Part shown: in pieces, positions 33,129 to 40,993 of the stretch
How the letters are laid out: every line of letters starts with the position of its first letter
How positions within the stretch are numbered: the stretch's first letter is position 1
Assembly (NCBI RefSeq): GCF_013778325.1
Contig: NZ_JACEIB010000007.1
Coordinates: forward strand, 1 to 64,000
Length of the DNA stretch: 64,000 nt
Source of the DNA: Sphingomonas chungangi
Lineage (GTDB): Bacteria > Pseudomonadota > Alphaproteobacteria > Sphingomonadales > Sphingomonadaceae
Direction: 5' to 3'
Translations under genes and position numbers: made by a program
The notes under the pieces: model-generated
Databases searched by the model: none
What the model was told of the DNA's origin: nothing
What the model saw: only the letters and a program-made list of their open reading frames with translations

Positions 33129-33706
33129 AGATCCGCATCCCCGTCCTGCCGACGCTGCTGGTCGCGCTCGCCGCCGCGGCGATGATCGGGCTCGGCATCT
33201 GGCAGCTCCAGCGGCTCAAGTGGAAGGAGGGCCTGCTCGCCCAATATGCTGCGGCCGCGCACAAGCCGCCGGTCGCCTTCCCGCAAGATCTCACCAACCA
33301 GTCGCTGCTGTTCCGCAAGTCCGAGGCCTTCTGTCTCCAGCCCGTCGGCTGGCGTGCGAGCGCGGGGCGCAATACCGCCGGCCAATCCGGCTGGCGCCAC
33401 ATCGCCGACTGCCGCACCGGTGCGGAGGGGCCGGGCTTCGCCGCCGACATGGGCTGGTCCGAACAGCCCGGCGCGCCAGCGAACTGGAAGGGCGGCGATA
33501 TCTCCGGCGTGATCGGACCGGATCGTGGCGGGCAGATCCTGCTGGTCTCGACCGCTGCGGCACCCGGCCTGTGGCCGAGCCAGCCGCCCAGCCTCGACGA
33601 CATCCCCAACAACCACCTCGCCTACGCGGTGCAGTGGTTCATCTTCGCGGGGCTCGCGGTGCTGATCTACGCTATCGCGCTGTGGCGCAGGGGCAGGCCC
33701 GCTTAG
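33125..33706 (+). CDS. SURF1-family oxidase assembly protein
   Basis: The 193-residue protein has an N-terminal membrane helix ([26 protein letters not shown], with the SURF1 motif GxWQLxRxxWK) and a C-terminal helix ([26 protein letters not shown]). These two helices flank a periplasmic domain shorter than usual, the whole being about 40 residues below typical length. SURF1 helps insert haem a into subunit I. The overlap with DUF983 and the position at the end of the oxidase locus agree with this. Confidence 0.88.
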   Translation: MKIRIPVLPTLLVALAAAAMIGLGIWQLQRLKWKEGLLAQYAAAAHKPPVAFPQDLTNQSLLFRKSEAFCLQPVGWRASAGRNTAGQSGWRHIADCRTGAEGPGFAADMGWSEQPGAPANWKGGDISGVIGPDRGGQILLVSTAAAPGLWPSQPPSLDDIPNNHLAYAVQWFIFAGLAVLIYAIALWRRGRPA

Positions 33707-33728
33707 CCTCCTGGAAGCGCCCGACCGG

Positions 33729-33752
33729 TTGCGGCAAATATTTTCGCCGCAA
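33729..33752 (+). terminator. Hairpin after the SURF1 gene
   Basis: TTGCGGC (33729-33735) pairs with GCCGCAA (33746-33752) around a 10-nt AT-rich loop, 23 bp after the SURF1 stop and just before the flagellin promoter. No T-run follows the stem. Confidence 0.45.
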
Positions 33753-33765
33753 ACCGCATCGACGC

Positions 33766-33792
33766 TAAATATCGACAAAGATTGGACGTTAA
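33766..33792 (+). promoter_or_regulatory. Candidate sigma-28 (FliA) promoter of the flagellin gene
   Basis: TAAA (33766-33769), 15 bp, then GACGTTAA (33785-33792). The sigma-28 consensus is TAAA-N15-GCCGATAA, so the -35 matches fully and the -10 at six of eight positions with exact spacing. The leader to the ATG is about 45 nt. Confidence 0.65.
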
Positions 33793-33845
33793 CCGTGTCG
33801 AGGCCGGCGCGGGGCGGTGGCCTGTCATCATTTCAGGGGAACCAC

Positions 33846-34901
33846 ATGACCGTCATTGCTTCCAACTCGGCCGCGCTGCGGGCCCAGAACGGTTCGCGTC
33901 TCGCGAACAATTCGCTGCAGACCGCGATGGCCCGCCTGTCTTCGGGCAAGCGCATCAACTCGGCGTCGGACGACGCCGCCGGTCTCGCCATCTCGAACTC
34001 GATGGGCTCGCAGATCATGGGCATGAACCAGGCGGTTTCCAACGCGAACGATGGCATCAGCCTGGCGCAGACCGCCGACGGTGCCCTCGACGAGGTCACC
34101 AACAACCTGCAGCGCATCCGCGAGCTCGCCGTCCAGTCCGCCTCGGGCACCTACAGCGACGACGACCGCGCCAACATGCAGCAGGAGGTCTCGCAGCTCA
34201 CCACGCAGATCGGCAAGACGCTGAGCCAGACCAAGTTCAACGGCGTGGCGCTGTTCGACACGGCCGACTACGACCACAGCAAGGCGGCCGGCGTCGCTGG
34301 CAACGGCACCAAGACGACGATCCAGACCGGTGCGAACAACGGCGAGACCGTCGACATCTCGATCGGCAACCTGCAGACCGGCAACCTCACCTCGACGGTG
34401 ACGACCCAGGCCACGGCCGGTGCCTACGCGGTCGTCAAGGGCGACAATTTCGACGGCATGTCGCACACCGTCACCGCACAGGACGTCACCGACAACAACA
34501 AGATCGGTGGCATCACGGTCGCTGCCGGCGATGTCGGCAAGAGCTACACGATCCAGGATGGCGACTCGATCAAGGTCGCGGCCGGCGCCGTCACCAAGGG
34601 CGTGTCGGTGGCGTCGGTGGCCGATGCGAACGCGACGCTGAACACGGTCGACGGCATGCTCTCGAAGGTCAGCACGGTCCGCGCCACGCTGGGCGCTTCG
34701 GAGAGCCAGCTGAACTCGGTGGTCAACAACCTGACCAACAACGTCACCAACCTGACCGACGCCAAGTCGCGCATCGCCGATGCCGATTTCTCGGCCGAGA
34801 CCACCAACCTTGCCAAGGCGCAGATCCTCAACCAGGCCGCCACCGCGATGCTCGCCCAGGCGAACCAGTCGCAGCAGGGCGTCCTCAAGCTCCTCTCCTA
34901 A
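33846..34901 (+). CDS. Flagellin
   Basis: The 351-residue protein has the conserved flagellin N-terminus ([41 protein letters not shown]) and C-terminus ([40 protein letters not shown]). These two parts form the D0/D1 filament core. The central Thr/Gly/Asp-rich region (about 150-270) is the variable surface domain. AGGGGAACC precedes the ATG. No other flagellar gene is in the window, so it is an isolated filament gene, behind a sigma-28-like promoter and followed by a strong hairpin. Confidence 0.94.
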   Translation: MTVIASNSAALRAQNGSRLANNSLQTAMARLSSGKRINSASDDAAGLAISNSMGSQIMGMNQAVSNANDGISLAQTADGALDEVTNNLQRIRELAVQSASGTYSDDDRANMQQEVSQLTTQIGKTLSQTKFNGVALFDTADYDHSKAAGVAGNGTKTTIQTGANNGETVDISIGNLQTGNLTSTVTTQATAGAYAVVKGDNFDGMSHTVTAQDVTDNNKIGGITVAAGDVGKSYTIQDGDSIKVAAGAVTKGVSVASVADANATLNTVDGMLSKVSTVRATLGASESQLNSVVNNLTNNVTNLTDAKSRIADADFSAETTNLAKAQILNQAATAMLAQANQSQQGVLKLLS

Positions 34902-34926
34902 CGGTCTCCACCCCCAGGTTGAGGCT

Positions 34927-34963
34927 ATGGCCTCCGGCGCGTCCCGCTCGCGCCGGGGGCCAT
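34927..34963 (+). terminator. Strong hairpin terminator of the flagellin gene
   Basis: ATGGCCTCCGGCGCG (34927-34941) pairs along its whole length with CGCGCCGGGGGCCAT (34949-34963), with one T-G pair and a 7-nt loop. It begins 25 bp after the flagellin stop. The T-run is weak, but the 15-bp stem should insulate thrC. Confidence 0.75.
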
Positions 34964-35013
34964 CTGCGTTCCGCTTGCTCCCGGCCTCCCTGCCGTCTAA
35001 GTCGCGCGCTCCT

Positions 35014-36411
35014 ATGCGCTATATCTCGACCCGCGGGCAGGCCGCCCCGCTCGGCTTCCAGGCCGCCACGCTTGCCGGGCTCGCGTCCGATGGCGGGCTT
35101 TACGTGCCAGAGGCGTGGCCGACGCTTTCTGCGGCGGAGATCGAGGCGCTGGCCGGCCTCTCCTATGCCGAGACGGCGGTGCGCATTCTCGCCCCCTTCG
35201 TCGGCGATGCGCTGAGCGAGGCTGATCTGCGCGCGCTGTGCGAGGCCGCCTATGGCCGCTTCAGCCACGCGGCGGTGACGCCGCTCGCGCAACTCGATCA
35301 CCGCCATTTCCTGCTCGAGCTTTTCCATGGGCCGACGCTCGCCTTCAAGGATGTCGCGCTGCAGATGCTCGGGCTGCTGTTCGAGCGGTTCCTGTCGGGC
35401 GGCGACCAGCACCTCACCATCGTCGGCGCGACCTCGGGCGACACCGGGTCGGCGGCGATCGAGGCGGTGGCGAACCGCGCGCATATCGACATCTTCATGC
35501 TGCACCCGAAGGGCCGGGTCTCCGACGTGCAGCGCCGGCAGATGACGACGGTGCTGGCGGACAACGTCCACAATATCGCGATCGAGGGCGATTTCGACGA
35601 GGCGCAGGCGCTGGTGAAGCGCATGTTCGGCGACAAGGATTTCGCCGGACGCTTCCAACTGTCGGCGGTGAACTCGATCAACTGGGCGCGGCTGGCGGCG
35701 CAGATCGTCTATTATTTCTATGCCGGCGTCCGGCTGGGTGCGCCGCACCGTGTGATCGCCTTCTCGGTGCCGACCGGCAATTTCGGCGACGTGTTCGCGG
35801 GGTATGTTGCCAAGAAGATGGGCCTGCCGGTGGCGCGGCTGATCGTCGCGACCAATGTCAACGACATCCTCCACCGCGCGCTCTCGGCGGGCGACTATTC
35901 GACTGGCACGGTGATGCCGACCGCGACGCCATCGATGGACATCCAGGTCAGCTCCAATTTCGAGCGGCTGCTGTTCGATCTCCACGGCCGCGACGCCGGC
36001 GCGCTGGCGGCGGCGATGAAGGGGTTCGAGAGCGACAAGGTGATGGCTTTGTCGCAGGCTCAGCGCGACCTTGCCTCGGCTGACTTCGCGAGCGCTCGTG
36101 TCGATCACGAGGGCATGGTGGACGCGATGCGCTGGGCGCATGCCTCGGGTCAGGTGATCGACCCGCACACCGCCATCGGCCTTTCGGCAGCGCGTGCGGC
36201 GAACATGCCGGCCGACGTGCCGGTGGTGACGCTCGCCACCGCGCACCCGGCCAAGTTCGGCGATGCGGTCGAGGCCGCGATCGGCACGCGCGCCGCGCTT
36301 CCCGATAGGATCGCCGGCCTGATGGAGAAGGAGGAGCGTTACGCAACCCTCCCCGCCACGTTCGAGGCGATCACCGGCTATATCGCCGAGCGCGCGAGGC
36401 CCCGCGCGTGA
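35014..36411 (+). CDS. thrC: Threonine synthase
   Basis: The 465-residue enzyme begins MRYISTRGQAAPLGFQAA, the long (yeast/proteobacterial) ThrC type. The PLP-binding lysine lies in GPTLAFKDVALQ, the phosphate-binding loop in GATSGDTGSAAI, and SVPTGNFGDVFAGYVAKKMG is conserved. It converts O-phosphohomoserine to threonine. Length is normal. The next gene starts at GTG 36408, overlapping the stop by 4 bp, so it heads a three-gene operon. Confidence 0.95.
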   Translation: MRYISTRGQAAPLGFQAATLAGLASDGGLYVPEAWPTLSAAEIEALAGLSYAETAVRILAPFVGDALSEADLRALCEAAYGRFSHAAVTPLAQLDHRHFLLELFHGPTLAFKDVALQMLGLLFERFLSGGDQHLTIVGATSGDTGSAAIEAVANRAHIDIFMLHPKGRVSDVQRRQMTTVLADNVHNIAIEGDFDEAQALVKRMFGDKDFAGRFQLSAVNSINWARLAAQIVYYFYAGVRLGAPHRVIAFSVPTGNFGDVFAGYVAKKMGLPVARLIVATNVNDILHRALSAGDYSTGTVMPTATPSMDIQVSSNFERLLFDLHGRDAGALAAAMKGFESDKVMALSQAQRDLASADFASARVDHEGMVDAMRWAHASGQVIDPHTAIGLSAARAANMPADVPVVTLATAHPAKFGDAVEAAIGTRAALPDRIAGLMEKEERYATLPATFEAITGYIAERARPRA

Positions 36412-37637
36412 ACCCGCGCCTGCACCGCCTGCCCAACGGGCTCACCGTCGCGATCGATCCGATGCCGGGCGTCGAGACGCTGGCGGTGGGCCTGTACGCC
36501 GATGTCGGCAGCCGATCGGAGGCCGCGCACCTCACCGGCCTCGCCCACATGGTCGAGCATATGGTGTTCAAGGGCGCGGGCGAGCGCGATGCGCGCCAGA
36601 TCGCCGAAGCCGCCGAGGATGTCGGCGGCCAGCTCAACGCCTGGACCTCGCGCGACACCACCGTCTTCCACGCGCGGCTGCTGCCGAACGACCTCGCGCT
36701 CGGCGTCGACCTGATCGCCGATCTGGTCCGTGCGCCGCACTTCTCCGCCGAGGAGCTGGAGCGCGAGAAGCAGGTGGTGCTCGCCGAGCTCGGCGAATCG
36801 CGCGACACGCCCGACGACATCATCTTCGATCACCTCGCCGCCGCCGCCTATCCGGGCCAGACCTATGGCCGCCCGGTGCTGGGCGATGCGCAAACCATCG
36901 CCGCGATCGACGTGGCGGCGCTGACGCGCTGGCTGGAGGAGCAATATCGTCCGGCCGGTCTTGTCCTCGCCGCCGCCGGCAAGGTGGACGAGGACGCGCT
37001 GCTCAAGCTCGCCGAGGCGCGCTTCGGCGATCTCGCCGCCGGCGCGCCGCCCGCCTTCGAGCCGGCGCGCTTCGCCTCCGGCGTCGTGACGGATGCGCGC
37101 CGCTTCGATCAGGTCCATGTCGCCTTCGCGCATCCCGGCGTCGACCAGCGGCATCCCGACGCCTATGCGCTCAGCCTGTTCGCGAGCGCGGCGGGCGGCG
37201 GCATGTCCTCGCGGCTGTTCCAGGAGGTGCGCGAGCAGCGCGGCCTCGCCTACTCCGTCTATGCGTGGAGCAGTGCGGCGGCGGATACCGGCCAGCTCGG
37301 TGTCTATTGCGCCTCGGCCAAGGCGGACGCGCCGCGCGCCTTCGCGCTCGCCCGCGAGGTGTTGGCCCGCACGGCCGAGGATCTCTCCGAAGCCGAACTG
37401 GCGCGCGCCCAGGCGCAGGCCAAGGCAGGGCTGCTGATGGGCCTCGAATCGGTGCAGGGGCGCTGCGACCATCTCGCCCGGCAGATCCAGGTGCATGGCC
37501 GCATCGTGCCGGTCGCCGAGACCGTCGCGCTGATCGACGCTGTGGACGTCGCCCACGCCCGTCGCGCCGCGAACGACGCGATCGGCGGGGGGATCGCGAC
37601 CGCGAGCGTCGGCGGCAAGCTCGCGCGGGTGGCGTGA
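36408..37637 (+). CDS. M16 family zinc metallopeptidase (processing-peptidase-like)
   Basis: The 409-residue protein keeps the inverted zinc motif HxxEH in LAHMVEHMVFKG and the distal glutamate in EREKQVVLAELGE, so it should be catalytically active. RLPNGLTVAIDPMPGVET is the family N-terminus and YSVYAWSS the C-terminal-half signature. It resembles the mitochondrial processing peptidase beta subunit; substrates in bacteria are unknown. No signal peptide is seen, so it is probably cytoplasmic. It overlaps both neighbours by 4 bp. Confidence 0.92.
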   Translation: MNPRLHRLPNGLTVAIDPMPGVETLAVGLYADVGSRSEAAHLTGLAHMVEHMVFKGAGERDARQIAEAAEDVGGQLNAWTSRDTTVFHARLLPNDLALGVDLIADLVRAPHFSAEELEREKQVVLAELGESRDTPDDIIFDHLAAAAYPGQTYGRPVLGDAQTIAAIDVAALTRWLEEQYRPAGLVLAAAGKVDEDALLKLAEARFGDLAAGAPPAFEPARFASGVVTDARRFDQVHVAFAHPGVDQRHPDAYALSLFASAAGGGMSSRLFQEVREQRGLAYSVYAWSSAAADTGQLGVYCASAKADAPRAFALAREVLARTAEDLSEAELARAQAQAKAGLLMGLESVQGRCDHLARQIQVHGRIVPVAETVALIDAVDVAHARRAANDAIGGGIATASVGGKLARVA

Positions 37638-38500
37638 AACTCGACACGCTCATTACCGAACCGTGGGCCGATTACGGACTCGTCGATTCGGGCCACGGCC
37701 GCAAGCTGGAGCGCTACGGCCGCTTCAGCTTCGTGCGGCCCGAGCCGCAGGCAATGTGGGCGCCCGCCGCACCGACATGGAAGCATGACGGCGAATTCCT
37801 CGGCGCCTCCGATGAAGAAGGCGGCGGGCGCTGGCACCTGAACGGCAACGTGCCGCGCGACTGGCCGCTCGGCTGGCAGGACGTGAAGTTCCACGCCGCC
37901 AACACGCCCTTTCGTCACCTGCAATTCTTCCCGGACATGGCGCCGCAATGGGCGTGGATGCGAGACCGCATCGCTGCGGATGACGAGGTGATGAACCTGT
38001 TCGGCTATACCGGCGTCGGCTCTCTCGCGCTCGCGGCGAAGGGCGCGAAGGTCACCCACGTCGATGCCTCCAGGAAGTCGGTCGAGCAGGGCAAGGCCAA
38101 TGCGGCCTTCTCCGGCATGGCGGACAAGCCGATCCGCTGGATGATCGACGACGCCACGAAGTTCACCGCGCGAGAAGTGCGGCGCGGGCGGCGCTATGCC
38201 GGGATCATGCTCGATCCGCCCAAGTTCGGTCGCGGCCCGACCGGCGAGACGTGGCGACTGGAGGAGGGCCTGCCCGGCCTGATCGAGGATTGTGTCAGGC
38301 TGCTGGACAGGAGGTCGAAGTTTCTCGTCCTTACCGTCTATGCGGTGCGGATGTCCGCGCTCGCCATTGCCGAGTTGCTGCGGCAGGCCACTGCCGATCT
38401 GGGCGGCACCGTCGAAGCCGGCGAGATGGCGGTGCGCGAGGAGGCGCGCGGCCTGCTGCTTCCCACCGCCATCTTCGCGCGCTGGTCCGGCGGTCAGTAA
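37634..38500 (+). CDS. Class I SAM-dependent methyltransferase (RlmI/RlmL-like)
   Basis: The 288-residue protein has a SAM-binding Rossmann core: VMNLFGYTGVGSLALAAKGAKVTHVDASRKSVE (motif I with acidic loop), then AGIMLDPPKFGRGP with the DPPKF catalytic motif of 23S rRNA m5C/m2G methyltransferases such as RlmI/RlmK. The N-terminal third is not a PUA domain, so the exact target is uncertain. The GTG start overlaps the M16 stop (GTGA). Its stop overlaps the convergent cupredoxin-like gene by 7 bp. Confidence 0.87.
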   Translation: MKLDTLITEPWADYGLVDSGHGRKLERYGRFSFVRPEPQAMWAPAAPTWKHDGEFLGASDEEGGGRWHLNGNVPRDWPLGWQDVKFHAANTPFRHLQFFPDMAPQWAWMRDRIAADDEVMNLFGYTGVGSLALAAKGAKVTHVDASRKSVEQGKANAAFSGMADKPIRWMIDDATKFTAREVRRGRRYAGIMLDPPKFGRGPTGETWRLEEGLPGLIEDCVRLLDRRSKFLVLTVYAVRMSALAIAELLRQATADLGGTVEAGEMAVREEARGLLLPTAIFARWSGGQ

Positions 38501-38901
38501 ACCAGAATCTGCCCCTGCATCCCGGACGCGACATCGAGCGCGACCGACGAGGTAAGATCGAACGGCCCGCGTACGCGCGGCGTCACGACGAACGATCGCG
38601 TCGATTCCGAGCGGACGGTGACGATGCCTTCGCGGATCGCCTGCGATCCCGCGCCGGAATCGCGAATGTCGGCGTGGCCGAAAAAGCCTTTGGCCGAGAA
38701 ATTGTGCCCGCTCATGTCGCGGTTCACCAACACGATACGGGTCGGCACGTCCTTGCGCAGCCGGATCACCTGCGGATGGAATTTGCGGTCCTGCATCACC
38801 ACGGTACGCGTCGGAATCGGCTGGGCGGCGGGCGCCGCCTCGACCGCGGCAGGTGCGAACAGCGGGGTGGACAGCAGGATGGCAAGGGCAACAAGCTTCA
38901 T
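38494..38901 (-). CDS. Exported cupredoxin-like protein lacking the copper cysteine
   Basis: The 135-residue precursor has a signal peptide (LVALAILLSTPLFAPAAVEAA) and a cupredoxin-like beta fold (KFHPQVIRLRKDVPTRIVLVN, DMSGHNFSAKGFF, GMQGQILVY at the end). Type 1 copper sites need His, Cys, His and Met. Here GHNF and the terminal GMQG remain, but the position normally holding Cys reads FDLTSSVALD, and no Cys occurs after the signal peptide. Copper binding of the blue type is therefore doubtful. GGAG lies 6 nt before the ATG. It is 11 bp downstream of ccmB on the same strand. Confidence 0.75.
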   Translation of the reverse strand: MKLVALAILLSTPLFAPAAVEAAPAAQPIPTRTVVMQDRKFHPQVIRLRKDVPTRIVLVNRDMSGHNFSAKGFFGHADIRDSGAGSQAIREGIVTVRSESTRSFVVTPRVRGPFDLTSSVALDVASGMQGQILVY

Positions 38902-38912
38902 GGCGAACTCCG

Positions 38913-39548
38913 TCAGTCTCGATGGCTTCGTAACGCCGCACCCGCCGCGAAGGGTGCGCCAAAAGTCAGCAGCAGCGCGGTCGAGGCGAGCAGCTTCAGT
39001 GCTTGCGCGCCATCCGGATCGAGCGCGCCGGCGCCGAAGATCAGCAGCGGTATGGCGAGCGGCAGCAGCACGAGCCCGGCAAGCGCGCCGCCTCCTCGCA
39101 GGCCGGCAGTGAGCGCGGCGACCGTCAAGCCCAGCGCCGCGAGCGCGGGCGTGCCGATCGCAAGCCCCGCTTCCAGCTTCCCGAGCGTCGACTCGTCCAG
39201 ACCGAGCAGCGCCGCGCCGGGCAGCGCCGCCAACATCAATGTCGGGCCGAAGCTCAGCCAATGCGCCGCGATCTTGGCGGCGGCAAGAGCCTCGTCGGCG
39301 ATGCCCCGCGCCGCGAACTGATCGAACACGCCTGCCTCGATATCCGGCGCGACCAGCCGCTCGATCGGCAGAAGTGCCGCGAGCAGGGCGGCAAGCCACA
39401 GCATCCCGCCGCCCGCCTTTGTCAGTACGCGCGCGTCCGGCCCGACCGCAAACGGGAAGAGCGTCGCCGCGATCAGGAAGAACATCACGGGAAGCCCGGC
39501 GGCGCGCAGCCCGCGCAGCGTGTCGCGCCTGATCAGCGACGCGATCAT
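38913..39548 (-). CDS. ccmB: Haem exporter permease CcmB
   Basis: The 211-residue polytopic protein fits CcmB in length and in the N-terminal LIRRDTLRGLRAAG and FPFAVGPDARVL...GGGMLWLAALLAALLPIERL. It forms the membrane part of the CcmAB transporter, which releases haem-loaded CcmE during cytochrome c maturation. It overlaps ccmA by 4 bp (ATGA). Other ccm genes (ccmC, E, F) are not in this window. Confidence 0.92.
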   Translation of the reverse strand: MIASLIRRDTLRGLRAAGLPVMFFLIAATLFPFAVGPDARVLTKAGGGMLWLAALLAALLPIERLVAPDIEAGVFDQFAARGIADEALAAAKIAAHWLSFGPTLMLAALPGAALLGLDESTLGKLEAGLAIGTPALAALGLTVAALTAGLRGGGALAGLVLLPLAIPLLIFGAGALDPDGAQALKLLASTALLLTFGAPFAAGAALRSHRD

Positions 39549-40117
39549 GCGATCGCGCCGTCGAGCATCAGCGTCGCAGCATCGTCGATCGGCAGGGGCA
39601 AGTGCGTGGCCGTGAAGACCGAGCCGCCTGTTCTACGATGCGCCCGGATCGCATCGCCCAGCCGCTCGATGCCCTCCGCGTCGAGGCCGTTGGCCGGCTC
39701 GTCGAGTAGCCAGAGCGGCGCACCGCTCGCGATCGTGCGGGCGATCGCGGCGCGGCGGCGCTGGCCGGTCGAGAGGTAGCGCACCGGCACGCGGACGAGA
39801 TGCGCAATGCCCATCTGCGCCATCGCCGCGTCCGGCCGGGTACCATCGAGCTTCGCCCAGAAGTCGAGCGCCTGGCCCAGCGTGCGATCCCCGTCGAGCG
39901 CCGAGGCTTCGCCCAGCCAAGCGACGCGACCGGGTCGTTCTATCGTTCCGGCGGAAGGACGCAGCAGCCCGGCGGCGATGCGCAGCAGGCTCGACTTGCC
40001 GACGCCGTTGGCGCCAGTGACGACCAGCGCGTCTCCGGCGGCCAGCTCCAGCGACAGCCGCTCGAACAGCAGACGGTCGCCGCGCAGACAGGCGATGTCG
40101 CGCAACGCAAGCATCAT
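39545..40117 (-). CDS. ccmA: Haem exporter ATP-binding protein CcmA
   Basis: The 190-residue ABC ATPase has Walker A (TGANGVGKSSLL), a signature-like LSTGQRRRAAIAR and Walker B (LWLLDEPANGLD), with the short CcmA length and the CLRGDRLLFERLSLELAAGD start. It powers CcmB. I use the ATG at 40117; an in-frame GTG at 40168 lacks a ribosome-binding site and would nearly touch the divergent gene. It overlaps ccmB by 4 bp. Confidence 0.92.
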   Translation of the reverse strand: MMLALRDIACLRGDRLLFERLSLELAAGDALVVTGANGVGKSSLLRIAAGLLRPSAGTIERPGRVAWLGEASALDGDRTLGQALDFWAKLDGTRPDAAMAQMGIAHLVRVPVRYLSTGQRRRAAIARTIASGAPLWLLDEPANGLDAEGIERLGDAIRAHRRTGGSVFTATHLPLPIDDAATLMLDGAIA

Positions 40118-40191
40118 GCCGGCAGAGGGCGCCAATGGGTTTGACGGACGTTCATGCGAACGCGACACTAGAAGAGCTTAGCGGAGGTGCA

Positions 40192-40947
40192 ATGGAAGAC
40201 AGCGGCCCGGAGGTACGGTTCGAGCAGGTGACCAAGCGGTTCGGCGGGCTGGCGGTCGATCACGTGGATTGCACGATCGCGGCGGGCAGCTTCGTCGCGC
40301 TGGTCGGCGGATCGGGGGCGGGCAAGTCGACCTTGCTACGGATGGTCAACCGGCTGGTCGAGCCGGACGAGGGTCGCATCACGATCGGCGGGCGCGATGT
40401 CGGCGAAGGCGCGGCGCCGCTGCTCCGGCGGCGGATCGGCTATGTCTTCCAGTCGATCGGACTGATGCCGCACATGAGCGTCGCTGAAAATATCGCGCTG
40501 CCGCCGCGCATCGCTGGCGCGTCCGCGCCGGATGTGGCGGAGCTGCTGGCGATGGTGGAGCTCCCCGCCGATTATGCCGGGCGCCGGCCTGATGCCTTGT
40601 CCGGCGGCGAGCGGCAGCGGGTCGGTGTCGCGCGCGCGCTGGCGACGGGGGCAAAACTAATGCTGCTCGACGAGCCGTTCGGCGCCCTCGATCCGGTGAC
40701 GCGCGATGCGATCGGGCGGCGCTATCGCAATCTGCACGACCGGCTCGGCCTCACCAGTATCATGGTGACGCACGATATGGCCGAAGCGTTGCTTCTGGCG
40801 GATCGCGTGCTGGTGATGGCCAAGGGCCGGATCGTTGCGGACGCGACGCCGACGGAGATGCTCTCCGGCAGGGCCGGGCCTGAGGCGGACGCGCTGGTCG
40901 CGGTGCCGGCACGGCAGGCCGAGGCGATCGAGGCGTTGAGGGGATGA
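40192..40947 (+). CDS. ABC transporter ATP-binding protein, glycine betaine/osmoprotectant type
   Basis: The 251-residue ATPase has Walker A (GGSGAGKSTLL), signature LSGGERQRVGVAR and Walker B (LMLLDEPFGALD). It resembles OpuCA/ProV-type proteins (VEPDEGRITIGG, VFQSIGLMPHMSVAENIALPPRI) but lacks a long CBS tail. It should power import by the fused permease/binding protein encoded 46 bp downstream. GGAGG lies 5 nt before the ATG. It is divergent from ccmA across about 75 bp. Confidence 0.9.
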   Translation: MEDSGPEVRFEQVTKRFGGLAVDHVDCTIAAGSFVALVGGSGAGKSTLLRMVNRLVEPDEGRITIGGRDVGEGAAPLLRRRIGYVFQSIGLMPHMSVAENIALPPRIAGASAPDVAELLAMVELPADYAGRRPDALSGGERQRVGVARALATGAKLMLLDEPFGALDPVTRDAIGRRYRNLHDRLGLTSIMVTHDMAEALLLADRVLVMAKGRIVADATPTEMLSGRAGPEADALVAVPARQAEAIEALRG

Positions 40948-40993
40948 GATCGATAAAAGAACTTCGCTCGGGCCGAACGGGGAAAGGTACGGC

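Noticed and set aside
33782-35215. Alternative long frame across the flagellin gene
   Set aside because: It is a +1 shadow rich in Arg/Gln; the flagellin frame has fully conserved ends and a proper binding site.
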